Assembly: GCA_016808115.1 (NCBI GenBank)
Contig: JAEQBH010006379.1
Span: forward strand, 124,001 to 188,000
Direction of reading: 5' to 3'
From: Tetrastigma voinierianum
Taxonomy: Eukaryota > Streptophyta > Magnoliopsida > Vitales > Vitaceae
DNA: 64,000 nt
The notes beneath the pieces are model-generated. The model saw only the letters and a program-made list of their open reading frames with translations. It did no database searches and was not told where the DNA came from. The first letter of the stretch is position 1. Every line of letters begins with the position of its first letter. Both the position numbers and the translations under genes were made by a program. Below are positions 32,380 through 44,787 of the stretch, one piece after another.

Positions 32380-33000
32380 TGTAACACCCCGAAATATACC
32401 CTAGTTGTTTTATAACATGTTTAGAGTATTTTATGAGTATAATTAGGAAATTTCTCGTAATTTAAATTTAAAACGTGAAAACATAGAAACCGGAAATAAG
32501 AAAGGGTAAATGAGTAATTTTTCAAATGGGACACAAAAGTCATATGATAAAAAGATAGTATGCTAAAATAGAATTTGAATAAGTTAGATTAAGAATATTG
32601 AGTTAAAGGATTAAAGTGCAATTAAAAGGAAAATGTAAAATATCAAATAAGGATAAGATCAATCGGTCTCTCATTTTTGGGAGACCAAAACGTGAAGAGT
32701 AGAAGGGGAAGAGGAAGAGAAGAGAAACAAGAAGAGCCAAAAGGTATGGAATTTCATGGTCTCAGAGAAATTGTTGCATGATTTGTATGGTTTTCGATTC
32801 TAGTATGGAAACTCTAGGCGGAATTTGTATGGAATTGCTTCAGGCGGGATTTTTTTTATGGATACTTGTTGGAGGTTTGGCATACCTCTTTTTGTGTAGA
32901 ATCCTTGTTTGGTTTGGACAGCCTCAATAGAGGAAAAGTTTGTATAGAGAAAATGCGGCAGTGACATGTCAGTCTGCTTTTTCAACCCATGTTTTTGTTT

Positions 33001-33500
33001 TGGCTATTAACTGCCATCACTCATCCAAATTGAGTGATTCAAATTTAGGTAACCTAGACTTCTAGGAGAACAAATATTCCTGAAATAAATTATATCCGCA
33101 TTTGGACTCCATCGACCTAGAAAATTCGCCAAAGTGATGCTCGTTCGGGTCAATTATGATACGCTGGGTTCTAACGCTTTAGTATTTAGGCCATAAGTTG
33201 AGTTTCACTAATCCAAATCGAGTGATTCAAATTTTTAAATAAACTAGACTTCTAGGAAAACAAATATTCCTCAAATAAGTATATCCAAATTTGGACCCCA
33301 TAGGACCTAGAAAATTTGTCAAAGTAAAGGAACACCCGGGTCCCCGAAACTGCCTCATAATAGTCCCCTGAACTGGAGTAATTCCGGTTGTTTAAATCAT
33401 AAATTGAAGAGGCCATCTAAATGAGGTGATTCAAATTTATACAAACTAGACATCGGGAGAACAACTTTCATGAAGAAAGAGGTCAAAATTATAGTAAAAT
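33001..33500. repeat. Triplicated 90-bp module in the F2 solo LTR
   Basis: Three imperfect direct copies begin near 33005, 33190 and 33395. Each has TCCAAAT.GAGTGATTCAAAT or a variant (TCTAAATGAGGTGATTCAAA in the third), then CTAGAC.TC.GGAGAACAA and TTCCTGAAATAA or CTTTCATGAAG. Start-to-start distances are about 185 and 205 bp. The same module is duplicated in the solo F1 LTR at 15352-15730. Confidence 0.82.
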
Positions 33501-34668
33501 GGACTTAGGAGCCGGCTTAGAACTGCTCAAAGTGTAATTCAAGATAGAAACTCGAAATTATATAAAAGTTATATAAATGTGGTTGTTATATGAAATAAAT
33601 GTATCATAGTAATATGATTATACAACATGTGTTATGAAAGCTAAAGCTAATACATATACTCGTTATATGAAAAAGTATAGTTAAATGTTTATAAGAGATT
33701 ATTTGATAAATGAATATTCATAAGTATACATGATAACAAGAGTTATTCATGATATGAGATATATTTTTCTAATACCCAGTGATTTGCTAGAGAAAACATT
33801 AAACTATTTTGCCTGCTATAACCGAGTAGTTAAGAAAGACTAAATTGTGGGATATAGTCAGTTATTATAGTTTACGTGTATATCGGTGTCCTCGTTTGTC
33901 AGATGACATGGTATCCCGCTTTCTGATCATTATAGTGGCCTCATTTAATACATACAGAGATCGGTTCAGGCAAAGGATAGTACTCTTCTACATACAGCTT
34001 CTTCCGTATCCACTTCTAAGGTATTAGTAGGCATTAAACATAAAAGAAAATAACAAGTATATGCAAATGAAATGTATATAGCATAAGGGATATGAGGCTA
34101 GTTTTAAACATTCGCATGATATAGTATGCCATTATAAGAACAAGAAGCAAAGTGTAAATGTTACTTAAAAGTATATGAAATATGATAAGAATGAAATATG
34201 ATAATACGAATAAGGATGATTTATGTAGAAGTATATCTATAATGATATGCAAACAATAACAAGCATGTGTATATAAAAATGAATGTTAAAGGATACGATG
34301 TTTTTAAAGTGTGATGACCAATTTTAATAGAGACGTCCATATTATTGACCCCACTAAGGTATAAGCTAGCACAAAGTCAATCAAAGCACGTAAGAGGAAA
34401 CCTTTGGACAGGATAATCCACATAAGTAGTCAAAGTCAACACATCAATAGGTGCCCACTCGAAGACTATCTTGTGATACTTATACAGTGGTTCTTTCTTT
34501 GCAAACAATGTAAATATTGTAAATGTTGAACACTTCATATATGGAGCTAGAGTATATATATATTTTGTAATCCGCTGCTGCTTAATATACTACAAGTTAA
34601 ATGGTTAACATTATATGAACGAACAAGCTCAAAGTTTATAAGTTTATGTGGTTGAATCTAATAGAAAA

Positions 34669-36102
34669 TGAGCAGCGCTTAAAATTTAATCAGACCGGGG
34701 TTCTGCTGCTTGATAAAATTCAATAATGAATAAAGAAAACAGACATCAGTTTAGTCGAATTTTCATTAGTGTAAAATTTTTCTTTGATCACACATGTGCT
34801 GAAACATGGCCACAGGGGAAGAGCCTCCCCTCCTCCTCTCTCTCTCTCTCTCCTCCCTCCTCGAAACATCCAAAAAGAACAACGAAACAGATTACGTGTG
34901 CAACGCCTCAGTTGTATCCACGTTCAATACAGGTCATATTGATGCTAGCACTCTTGATAGGTCTTTGTCTGACAAAACCAAAGACACCTTACAGTCCTCC
35001 ACATTAAAAGAATTCCTCCCCTCAAAAACTGCCCACTTCAAAAGAAATCCACCTCCTCATGATAAACCCCATATTTATATCAAGCCTCCCAAACCCTTTT
35101 ATTAGAATTTGTTCCTAAATTTTGTTTCACTATTAATAATGGGTTTTGGGTCAGTTTCAATGCGCTTGAGAGAGCCTTTTCATCATCCCATTATAGCTCA
35201 TTCTTATGTGTGACCCTATAGGTTCACTCTAATGTCGATAATGACCCAAATCATATTCTCTATCTAATAAGTTATAATTCTAAATTCTAGCAAGACATTA
35301 TAATCCATTAAATCAAGTGAATTGATGACTAAAAACCTTACTATAGTATGATATTAGTCCTTTGTCACATGATGTTCCTCGATTACATAAAGCATGGATG
35401 AAGTCATCTTTATACAACTTAATCAAGCTGATTCTCAAGTAGATCGACCAACAAATGAGATTGATAACTCCTATCAATATCATTCGAGCATGGCCATGCT
35501 TCTCGGGCCTCACTTATCAAGAGGCTACTAGACATCTCACTCCAATTAAGAGTGGACAAATTCCTTTACTATCACTCACATTCCTCCTACATGATTTCAT
35601 CAGACGCCTAACCATAAATTGGGGACATTTATCCACATGAAAATACCATGTTTTGATGGTCAAGACATGAAGTTCCCAGCGCAGTAGAACCGGAGCGGTG
35701 GTCAGGCTCATATTCCGGCTAATGATCACTAAATAGAATTCATCATGGCGCAATGCGGCGTGTAGTCGCATAATGGTCACAATAAACTTAACGTATTTAT
35801 GTTCGCAGTAACATCTTATGTTCATTTAATTATCAAAATACGGTATTTTTCTAACATAACATCTGCATTTCATTATTATTCCGCATAATGATCGATTATG
35901 GATTATTTGAACAGCGTCTCCATGCCTTGTTGGCTCACTCATCGTCACACAATTTCGATGACACAAAGTTTTGTTTCAACCATTAAAGGATCCGATTTTA
36001 TCGGGTTAAACCACACACTAAACAACAAGATAAAAATGATAAAATGCCTATGTATATAAACATATAATGACAATGTATATGCCACTAGGCTAGAGCATAT
36101 CA
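34669..36102 (-). mobile_element. 3' LTR of the minus-strand copia element (uninterrupted copy)
   Basis: On the minus strand it starts at 36102 with TGATATGCTCTAGCCTAGTG. It matches the split right LTR: CCCATATTTATATCAAGCCT (35068 and 43169), TTCTTATGTGTGACCC, TTCTCGGGCCTCACTTATCA (35495 and 52984) and TAAACATATAATGACAATGT (36055 and 53531). Because it has no insertion, it shows what the right LTR looked like before the Athila element landed; the site holds AATAA once at 35266-35270. A CT microsatellite lies at 34836-34860. Confidence 0.85.
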
Positions 36103-36129
36103 ACAAATAGTTCCTCCGTCGCTCTAAGC

Positions 36130-36790
36130 CCAATCAGCATAAATCGACGTGTCTATCGATCTAGTTTGACTATCATGTTGACCGTGGAAGAGGTTTATCG
36201 AAGATCGTTAATATCGTCAACTTTAAATATGCATTCAATATCTCTCGGCTGATCTCGCCAGAACGAGGGTGGGAAAATCTTCGAAGTATGTGTTTGATTG
36301 CTGATGATCCGGGCTCTTGGTTTCGCGAAGAACCATTATTGTCACAATAGACGCCCAATGAATTCAGACGCGAATAAACGCAAACGGCAAACAGAAATTC
36401 TGTGATCCAAACGCCTCCTGGGCTACATCTCGAGGTAGCCATAATCAAATTTCCGAGTAGAATTCCGCCACTTGTTCGCTGAAACTCCGTCAGACTTTAT
36501 CTCAAATAAAACACAAACCAGATTGCGATTTAAAGTCATCTAAGTTTAATTAAAAACCAGCATCTAGATAACCACTTATAATTGGGCTTCCGCTTTCATT
36601 CACCATTACAGATTAAAAATATCCCCGGGTTCTTCTCAAGTACTTAAGGATATTCTTTGACTGGCCGCCCAAAGGACATTCACTCGGATCTCGACCGAAT
36701 CGCCTTCCGTTATACAAAGAGAGAATAAGTCAGTGCAAAGTACGGCATACATGATGTAACCATGTCACGGCAAAGCACAGATTTTATCAA
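36130..36790 (-). pseudogene. Copia RNase H (minus-strand element)
   Basis: Minus-strand pieces include GVWITEFLFAV, VYCDNNGSSRNQEPGSSAIK, HILRRFSHPRSGEISRE and DKPLPRS. They correspond to the end of copia RNase H (LYCDNNGAIAQAKEPRSH, then KHVLRRYHLIREIIERGDV and LTKPLPR). The catalytic aspartate in YCDN is retained. Upstream parts toward 36790 are too eroded to read continuously. Confidence 0.82.
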
Positions 36791-37290
36791 TGCACTTTCT
36801 CGTCCTCATGGTCGACATTGAGACTTATTGAGCTTAATGCCATAACACATAGGCAAGAAACCTCTCTTGGAATCTAAAGCAAACCCAGAATGCTGCTTTG
36901 CGTGCACCTGCCTTGGATCTCAAAGCCAGTAACCAGATCTATCTCAGGTAATCTAAAACAGATAGGCAAATGCCTTAAGCTCTGAAAACATTTTCAATCC
37001 AAGACTTGCACTCAAAAGTGAGGGATGTTTATTTCCAAAGAGGAGATGTCGTCTACATACAACACTAAGAAGACAATTGCACTCTACTAACCTTCTGAGA
37101 GCACACAAGGCTCATCTTCATTTTTCATAAAGCCAAACTCTTTAACAGCCTCATCAAAACAAAGATTCCAGCTTCGTGAAGCCTGCTTTAATCCATAAAT
37201 GGATCTTTGAAGCTACACACCTATTAGGGATACTTAGGACGACACAAACCCTCGGAAGGTGGTCATGTACACATCCAAGAAGTTTCCACA
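36790..37290 (-). pseudogene. Copia reverse transcriptase, downstream half
   Basis: Minus-strand translation gives FLDVYMTTFRGFVSS (for EEDVYMTQPEGFVD), LQRSIYGLKQA-like sequence, LCFDEAVKEFGFMKNEDEPC, and LVLYVDDISS with the catalytic YVDD at about 37040. The upstream half lies beyond the Athila-like LTR at 38520-38930: the break falls between the IWQMDVKT-type motif and the LNGNLEEDVYM-type motif. Confidence 0.85.
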
Positions 37291-37296
37291 AGAAGA

Positions 37297-38500
37297 AGGA
37301 CATCACTAAAAGTCATATTTTCAACCCCATTTATTATAGGTTTTGAGTGATTTTTTGTGTACCAATCATTCTAATTAACCCGATCAAAGACATAGTCCTT
37401 TCTTACTTTCATTCTACTAATCGTGATTTTTGCAAGTAAATTTACGGCATTTCTATGAGCTAATTGGCGCCAAAATTGTTTAGTCAATCCAAGCACGAAG
37501 AATCTGCAAGAGTCACCCACAAAGATTTGTGACAAAGACTGCAGGAAATAATAGCATATCAAGAAAGTCTGAGACAGGTAAAGGTTTTCCTCGCAAGATC
37601 TCCATGGTCCTTCGAGCACTGTTTCCTCCAAAGAATGTTTCCCCTGACGCACTTTTTGTTACAATTTTTGGTTTTTTCCCTATTTTAACCCTTGTAAAGG
37701 TTCCCCAAGACTTGGTTGCTTTTGTACTTCCCTCACTTTAGCATATATAAGTCTCGGGCTTTTGTAATAAAACAATCAACTCACTTCACTTCACGCCTAA
37801 GACAGATGGGCTAGCCATCATCGCTTCTCCTTTCTCCCACTTTCTTTCATTTTCTTTCCACTTTCTCTACGCCAAACACCTCTCGAGGATGACAACTCGG
37901 GAGATGGTCAAGAGTACCTCTTCCCTCCTTTGAAGAGGAGGGTTGCTGGCTAGGGTGGAGGTAACCTCACTACCCCGCTTTTTAACGCGATGCATTTATG
38001 GTTGTTTACGCTCCTCGCCACCGTGAGGTTAAAATCTCTTAAGCATGCTCTCTTTAATGTGTAACAAAGCTGTTAGTTCAGTCGGAGGATTTCTACCAGA
38101 TCCACCAGCTCCGTTAGTTTCCCGCTAAGTTCAGCCCAGGTAGCGTTTCGAGATGTGTTTTTTATCAAGTAGGGACATTTATGCCCATTTAACATATGTT
38201 TCAAAAGGGAAAATCATAGTGGTTTAGTTTTTAAGGCAATGAAGATCCGGTTCGGGAAATGACTATATGTCATCCTCCCCAACGAGAGGAAATGAACCCG
38301 GGGACCTCTTAGTTGCCTTAGGACCTGCAAAACCGTAAAGAGTCTAATGCCACAGAGTCTTTTCTTATTTTCTTCATTTTTTTTTCGCTTGCAAACCAAC
38401 CCCTGCTTTTACCCAAACCTAAAATCCAAATTGAAATTCACCATTTTTAACCTCACTCAAATCATTTGTACGAAGAAAAACCCATCCTCATAAGGTTTCG
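37297..38500 (+). mobile_element. Athila-like LTR inserted in the copia RT
   Basis: The left end resembles the family start (CACTAAAAGTCATATTTTCA against CCCAAAAAGTGCTATTTTGA), then AGGTTTTGAGTGATTTTTTG. Inside are GAGGATGACAACTCGGGAGA (37885, compare the reverse complement of 630-655) and AATGAAGATCCGGTTCGGG with GAACCCGGGGACCTCTT (about 38240-38310). The copia RT reads on either side, which places the ends at about 37290 and 38500. No coding sequence is present, so it is a solo LTR or remnant. It lacks the GCGAAAT array. Confidence 0.68.
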
Positions 38501-38930
38501 ACCAAAGCCATATGAACAGCAAAGAGTTTTGCCAGATAGTAGGAGCTAGGATATAAATTTTGTATTTATTCCAATATATTCATTCACAACGGTAAGAACT
38601 GGCTAGACTTAAGCATGATGACAAAGAAAGGTCTCATCATACCAATACCATTGAGCTTCGTTTGAAACCCGGCAGTCGTCGAGACTTGAAGGTCATATCA
38701 TGTTTGGATCTTATGAACCCATTTACAACCAATGACTTAGCACCCTTGTGTGGATCAACCAAATTCCAAACTGTGTTGTCGATTCGCACTTCATGGCTTG
38801 GAAGCCGCCTTTCGTATTCTGGTCACGTCATTCCGCGATAAATGTTAGGTTCATCTCGAGTCCACAGCTCCATGGTTTTTCGCTGTGAGAAATCAAGATC
38901 TCTCAATCATGAATCCTTCTAGACCTTCGG
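38501..38930 (-). pseudogene. Copia reverse transcriptase, upstream half
   Basis: Minus-strand translation contains EAMKCE/QAMKCES at the RVT_2 start, NTVWNLVDPHKGAKSL (for the VWNLVDPPEGVKPI motif), RSKHDM, an MLKSS piece (for VAMLKSIR) and TIWQNSL (for EIWQMDVKT). The domain then breaks into the Athila-like LTR at about 38500 and resumes at 37290. Confidence 0.78.
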
Positions 38931-38934
38931 CTCA

Positions 38935-39990
38935 GGCGCATATGCCACTAACTACTCGGTTACAGTCTTGTAGAATTTCCATGAAGGCTCTGGCAACTTC
39001 AGGTTCTTGAACTCGAATAGAGGTCTTGTTCCACTGATTTTTTTGGAAATGAACTCTCTTTCCAAAAAGACTCCATTATGAGTAACAAACACTTTGTTCT
39101 TAGATGGGATGTAAAAGTAGTACCTTTTTGTTTCCTTTGGATATCCCACAAATAAGCACTTATCAAATTTCGATGCTAAATTTTTATCGTAAGCCTAACA
39201 CTTATATAAGCTTCACAACCCCAAATATTAAGAAAAGACAAACCAGGACGCTTTTCCATAACTCATATGGTGTTTTCTCAACCGCTGGCGGAATTCTATT
39301 CTAATAAGAACGCAACAAATTTCTAATGCATATCCCTATGGGCGATATCGGGAAGATTCGTTTGACTCATCATAGATCAAACCATACTCCAATAAAGTTT
39401 GATTTCTCCTTTCGTATACACCATTCCATTGTGGTGTTCTCAAAGTGAATGAGTCATGAGACTATCCCATAATCCTTAAGATGATCATCTAAAATTTCGC
39501 AAATATTAACCACCTTGATCAAATCGAAGCGTTTTAGCATTCTTTTCCAAGTCGACTTGCATTTCATTCTCGACAATTTGAACTTTTCAAATGATTCGAC
39601 TTATGCCCTGCGCTAAGTATATAAAACGCAGCCCACAGTCACCTGCGAAAAGTAATGAAGTAATCGATAACCTCTAGCACCAGCTTTATCATCCACAAAC
39701 ATTCGTATGTATAAGGGCCCAGCTGTCACTAGCCCTCTCATTGTGTCCAAAGAAAATGAGCCTCGTCATTTTACCGAGGTAAACAAGATTCACATGTTCC
39801 AAATGACTCTAAGTCAAATGAATGTATTAGCCCATTCACGAGCATCAAGATGGGCGCTTTCTCATCGACATGGCCCAAACGACAATGCCAGGCAGGTCGA
39901 TTCGTCGTCGGACTCAACCTCTGGGGCGATCAATGTTATATCGCTCGGGCTGTTCCGCTTAGAATGTAGAGACCATTAGATAAATGAGCA
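38935..39990 (-). pseudogene. Copia integrase (minus-strand element)
   Basis: From right to left: RLGHVDEK and GLIHSFDLESFGTCESCL (39790-39900, the HHCC zinc finger with both cysteines), TMEWCIRKEKSNFIGVWFD and related frames for TPQWNGVYERRNQTLLE (about 39410-39450, with the region of the catalytic glutamate), AVEKTPYELWK (39265-39300), and GYPKETKRYYFYIPSKNKVF with HNGVFLEREFISKK (38952-39149), the C-terminal marker of copia integrases. Frameshifts are frequent, and the central catalytic aspartates are not readable. Confidence 0.88.
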
Positions 39991-40059
39991 TTCCCATAAA
40001 AAATGTCTGTATTATAGATGGAGAAAATCTTATTCTTAATAATAAAGTGAAATCCATCC

Positions 40060-40330
40060 ACGTCTAAACAAGAAACTTAAATAATGTTTCTGCTCACAGC
40101 AAGCACATAATAACAATTATGTAATTGGAAAACAAGTCCACTAGGCAAAGTCAAATCATAAACTCCTACAACAACTCTTGCTCCATTCCCCACTTGTAGG
40201 TCCACTTTTCCTTTAGCCAATGATCTACTACTTCGTAGGCCCTGCACATTTACACTAATGTGAGATCCACATCCAGTATCTAATACCCATGAAGGTATAG
40301 ATGGGGATTGACTTCTATAATACAATACCT
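40060..40330 (-). pseudogene. Copia protease (minus-strand element)
   Basis: An open minus-strand frame (40077-40325) reads SIPSWVLDTGCGSHISVNVQ, GLRSSRSLAKGKVDLQVGNG and LPSGLVFQLHNCYYVLAVSR. WVLDTGCGSH is the catalytic DTG motif of copia proteases, intact here. This is the best-preserved domain of this element. The frame joins the gag tail on its right with a small shift. Confidence 0.9.
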
Positions 40331-41130
40331 GAAGTATAGCCTCTGCATCTCTTTTTCTTCAGATCTTCCGCAGAGCTGCAACTCCTTCTGAACACCTCGT
40401 TTTGACAGCGCAAGCAAACTCCCTCCTCGGGTCGCTGCCTCTCGGGCTCCAGCTTCCAGACCGCCCTTGCCTTTCTCGCCTTATTGCCTTCGCCTTTCCT
40501 TCTCTTCTCTTTCATGCCTTCCCTCAACCATAAGCACCGGATTTTCCAGTCTCTCTTTCAGTCGTCTGCCTCAACGCTCTTTAACATTCCATGTAACTTA
40601 GCAACAGATTTCCAGAGTGAAAAGGGATTTAAAGTCTACAACAAATTGATCATAAGATCCGGTAATGAACCTATAATCAGATCAATAGCCAACCCTACGC
40701 ATTCGGTTATGAGGCGTACCAGCGTTTTATCGTTTTGGTTCCATGGACCATCTTGAGCACATGTGCACTTACCGAAGTGCTAGAGTCATCTGCATTGCAT
40801 TCAATGCTTGTCAGAAACCTCGATGTGCTTGCTCGGGAATTCCCTTGAGATGCACCATCATATCAAATGCCTCCATTTCCTCAAATTGCTTCGCTCATAG
40901 TCTGGCGTACAAAGAAGATTGTGTTACATCCACGAAAGTCATTCAAATGCTTTACAATAAGCATCCCTTCGCCAGGCATTGTTAGCAGGAGGTCTGCCAG
41001 ATTTACTGGTCAAGAACATACATCTTCCTTCTTGTTTAAGGACAATCCTCAAATTTCAGACCAATCGAGGAAGTTCGTCCCCATTAAGTTTTTCTTCGTT
41101 AAGGACGCAGCAAATGCCAGATAATGTTGA
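40331..41130 (-). pseudogene. Copia gag (minus-strand element)
   Basis: From the right: GTNFLDWSEI (for KLNGTNYLEWARNLR, about 41060-41090), then fragments across 40500-41000, and at 40315-40527 KARKARAVWKLEPERQRPEE with VCLRCQNEVFRRSC and AEDLKKKRCR. The last part matches the CCHC knuckle (C..C....H....C) and its lysine-rich tail; the histidine position is phenylalanine, so zinc binding would be lost. It would package element RNA. Confidence 0.75.
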
Positions 41131-42768
41131 CTACTGGGTCAAGCAAGTAAAAATATAGAAAGTTTTTACAAATTATGTCTTTAATATTCCACTAAAAATT
41201 AATAACTCTTTAATTAAGAGAGAACAATTCAAATAGTTTCAAGGTGAAAATCCATGTTCGACTTAAAACTGCTTTTCAGCTGCATAACACTTAAAGTCCA
41301 AGCTAACTAGGTAGAAAACTCTTTCCTTTACGCCTAAACAAACCGAAGATAATTAGTTAAGTCTAACCAAGGTCTAATCTGTTATGTTATCGCCCTATTA
41401 TCCATCAAGGTCTTCCCAAGACGGCCCAATACACCTCATGCCACAGCTATAAAACTATATTATTCATCAAGCATTGATAAGCAAATTATGGAAGGCATTT
41501 TATGACTTAATATTTTATGTGATAAATTATTAAGTTATTAGAAAGGGAAACTTTATAAACATATACATGCATCACATACAAGTTATTATTATATACAAAC
41601 AGCAAATCTTTACATGTTTGCCCATTTCCTACAAGTGATCTGCCAAACATATGGATAGATGGTTTTTATTATACTCTGAGCTTTATGGAAAGTTGAGAAT
41701 TTAAGAATGTGAATGAGTCTATCTTTCAAGTTTTTCTTTCTATTAGCAAGTAATTGTATGCTATTTTTGCTAAATAGTTAAAAGAGATACTACATAAGAA
41801 GTCAATGAAAAATAACGATATCAGCGCCGCGATGTTGGCATTATAATGAAAAGAGACACATGTTTGTGTCAATAAAATTAATCTACACAGCTCCTATTTA
41901 AAAATTGCTAAACACAGCAATTAATGCCTACCAATCACATTGAACTATACATGACATGCACCATGCAAATTGAATATAAACATATTTATAATATACAATC
42001 GATTATGAATATAGTCTTTCAATTGTATAAATAGTTAGTCACATAAACAAATTTTGGTGGCTAGCATGAAACATGTTATCAGCTTTCTGGTGTCTCTTCT
42101 CCCTATCATTAATCACACTAATAATTAGTTATTCACTAATGCTTATTATTTATTCAATAATCCATTCATTATTCAGAATAATCCATTTAATGTGTAATAA
42201 TTTGTAATGGGCCTCATCTATTATCTACCATTAATGTGTAATGGTGGGCCCATCGATTAAGAATAATCATAATAGTCCATCTTAGTTGTCAACATTAATG
42301 TGTGTAACAACTTCACTGTTTATGAATAATCTTTAAGGTCTATTCTAATGTTCAATAATTTCTATTGATTGATAAGTATCTCAGAATAAAATTATATTTA
42401 ATATGTAACAATCCTACTAATTAATAAGAATCTTTGACAGACATACTTAATATGTAATGGGCCCTACTAATTAATCTTAAGTCGTAATGTATTCCTAATC
42501 TTATTTGAACATAAGAATTACAACTCATAATTTGATTATGATCATCAATGGGCCCTAATCCTATTAGGAGCTTTTCTTAAACCGACCATTTTTCAATTTG
42601 ATATGATGTTATGTACTCATATAGAAAAAAGTGCTCACACCCGATTATACCGATTATAAACAATGAATCCAATGGATCATGGCATATCACATATGCAAAA
42701 GCCAAATACACTAAATAGATCAATGTTCATCACATAGTGTAACTGATGTTCAACAAAACAGTGAAGTC
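41131..42768 (-). other. Leader of the minus-strand copia element
   Basis: About 1.6 kb of AT-rich, non-coding sequence lies between gag and the primer site. Within 42110-42480, imperfect units with TAATGTGTAA or TAATATGTAA followed by TGGGCC or similar recur about five times at 45-110 bp intervals. No homologue elsewhere in the window was seen. Whether all of it belongs to the element is uncertain. Confidence 0.5.
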
Positions 42769-42781
42769 GCTTCCGATACCA
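42769..42781 (-). other. Primer binding site, tRNA-iMet type (minus-strand copia)
   Basis: Minus strand TGGTATCGGAAGC differs at a few positions from TGGTATCAGAGC. It lies five bases from the start of LTR homology at 42787. This orients the element and identifies 42787-53576 as its 5' LTR. Confidence 0.68.
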
Positions 42782-43378
42782 CCGTTTGAACTAACGATAC
42801 GAAAAACAGATGCCGGTGCTAGCAGCTGAATAATCAACCCATCAGATCCAAGTGGGCTTCATAGTCCAAACAATGATCAGAATCCAGACTACCCTCGAAC
42901 GGTCCTTTCAATAGTAAAACTGTTGATCAATAATACTATCGCCTAAAACACAACGCGTAATCCTCCTCTGAACGATCCAAGAACGGTGCCAAGATTTGGC
43001 GCAAACACCCTGGTAACCATACTGAACTGGGCCATTTGATGGATTTGATGCTAGCACCTACGATAGGTCTGTGGTCTCTATTGTTCCTCCAAAAGAGCAT
43101 CTTTATGTCTTCTGTAACTCAAAAATACCTTCCAAAACACTAAAAAGAACTTACACTCCTTTTGGGGATGAAACCCATATTTATATCAAGCCTCCCAAAC
43201 CTTCGATTAGAATTCTAAACCAAATTCCATTAACTATTAATGGGTTCGGGTTTGGCTTAATCATGGGCTAAAGAGAGAGCCTTCTAACATCCCATTATAA
43301 ATATTCTTATGTGTGACCCCTATAGGTTCACCTGTTGTCGACAATGCCGCCCAAATCATATTCTTCTAAGCCCAATAA

Positions 43379-44760
43379 GGATTAGTACCCAAAAAGTGCT
43401 ATTTTGAGTCATATTTAAGATAGGTTTTGAGTGCTTTTTGCTTACTAATCATATTAATTAAGCCGATTGACATGTGCAGGTCCGATTAGTACTACTGATT
43501 TTGTTTCGAGGTTGTTTTTGGTAGTTTTGTAGGTTTCGTAAACTTATCATCCATCGCTGTGTTTAGTACTCAGAGCCGATTATGCCAGTCTATGAGGTCT
43601 TCCGCCTATTTTACCAAAGTCAGATAACAAATCAGTTTAATATGCATAATGCCTTCTGAGGATGCAGCTAAATAAGATTTAAATTTCCTAGTACAATAAG
43701 TTCCTTTAAAATGATAGTGTTCTGAATGATAGCTAGTCTTTCGCGAACTGATATTTGAAAATTTCTTTATGATAGTTTAATTTTCACGTATGATAGCTAA
43801 AATACTCAGCTGTGAACTCTAGATATGTTTGTGGACTATAAACTGACCTGCTTTGATTTATCCCTCTTTCCCCCATCTATCCATAGTTTATTTGAAGAGT
43901 TTAGTGGTTTTCAGATGTGTCGTGACTATATGTCATGCTTTAATGATTTGTAGCCTAGTTTTCTCGCTCACGAATACTGCAAGATCCTGCTTTGTTCCCA
44001 TTTTTATCTTTCTCTCCTTCCTCATCTTTAGTCTGTTAAACATAACTTTTCTGAGGGATGACAACCTAGCTGAATGTTTCTGCTGCTTCTCAAACCTCAA
44101 GAGGAGGTTCATAGGTCGGTCGATGGGTTTGCAGATGTTCCTCTGTTTTCATGAAGTAGGTAATCACAGATTGTGTTTCCAACCTTTCTCCAGTCCAGGT
44201 TTAGAATGTTATTAATATTTTTCTTCGGGTTCAATATTTAAAATGTTAGGGTTCATAGAGTCTTAATAGAGAGGTCCAAACACTGACTGGTTTATTTATA
44301 GAAAGCTGGCCCAAAGTGGTAGGCAAATGGTCACTGTCTTCATCCAGTGGAGCCACTGGCAGCCTCTGTTTTGAGAATGCATGGTTCAATAGGAAATGTT
44401 GTTAGTGTTGTTTTTAAAGTTGAACAAAGATCCATTTGTCCGAATGATTTATGTCAGCTCCAAAGCAGAGGAAAAATAACTCCGAGGATATCCCCATACA
44501 GTCCCTATCATACCAATCCAAACAACACAAATCCCCATATGTTCCTTTGTTCTAGTCAGCCCTTCGCTAATAGTTTGTGAGTACAATCACATGGTTTCTT
44601 TACAACCAAACAAATGAGTTTCTACCCATTTTGAATCATTATAATGTCATTTAGCAGACAACTATCCCGGTCTAATCTAAATCGCTATATTCAGTAGTCC
44701 CCTCATACAGTTAGAACCAGTTATAAATATTGTTGATTCTAAGTACACCCCATCGTGGTA
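43379..44760 (+). mobile_element. 5' LTR of the Athila element
   Basis: It starts GGATTAGTACCCAAAAAGTG (first base changed from the family TG) and runs to about 44760, eight or nine bases before the primer site. It aligns with 51352-52743 through AGTGCTATTTTGAG, ATAGGTTT, CCTTTCTC-type tracts, CCTCA.CATGAGG-like blocks and AACAAAGATCC...CCGAGGA. Divergence between the two LTRs is high. The GCGAAAT array of the 3' LTR is barely visible here (GATAGC remnants at 43710-43810). Confidence 0.82.
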
Positions 44761-44769
44761 CTAATCAAA

Positions 44770-44787
44770 TGGCGCCGCTGCTTCGGA
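44770..44787 (+). other. Primer binding site, tRNA-Asp type, of the Athila element
   Basis: TGGCGCCGCTGCTTCGG closely matches the TGGCGCCGTTGCCGGGG primer site used by Athila and Tat elements. It supports both the lineage call and the LTR end near 44760. Confidence 0.88.

Noticed and set aside
34726..35105. Serine/leucine-rich open frames of about 95 codons
   Set aside because: They lie within the copia LTR and its CT microsatellite; the sister LTR at 42787-43378 does not keep the frame.
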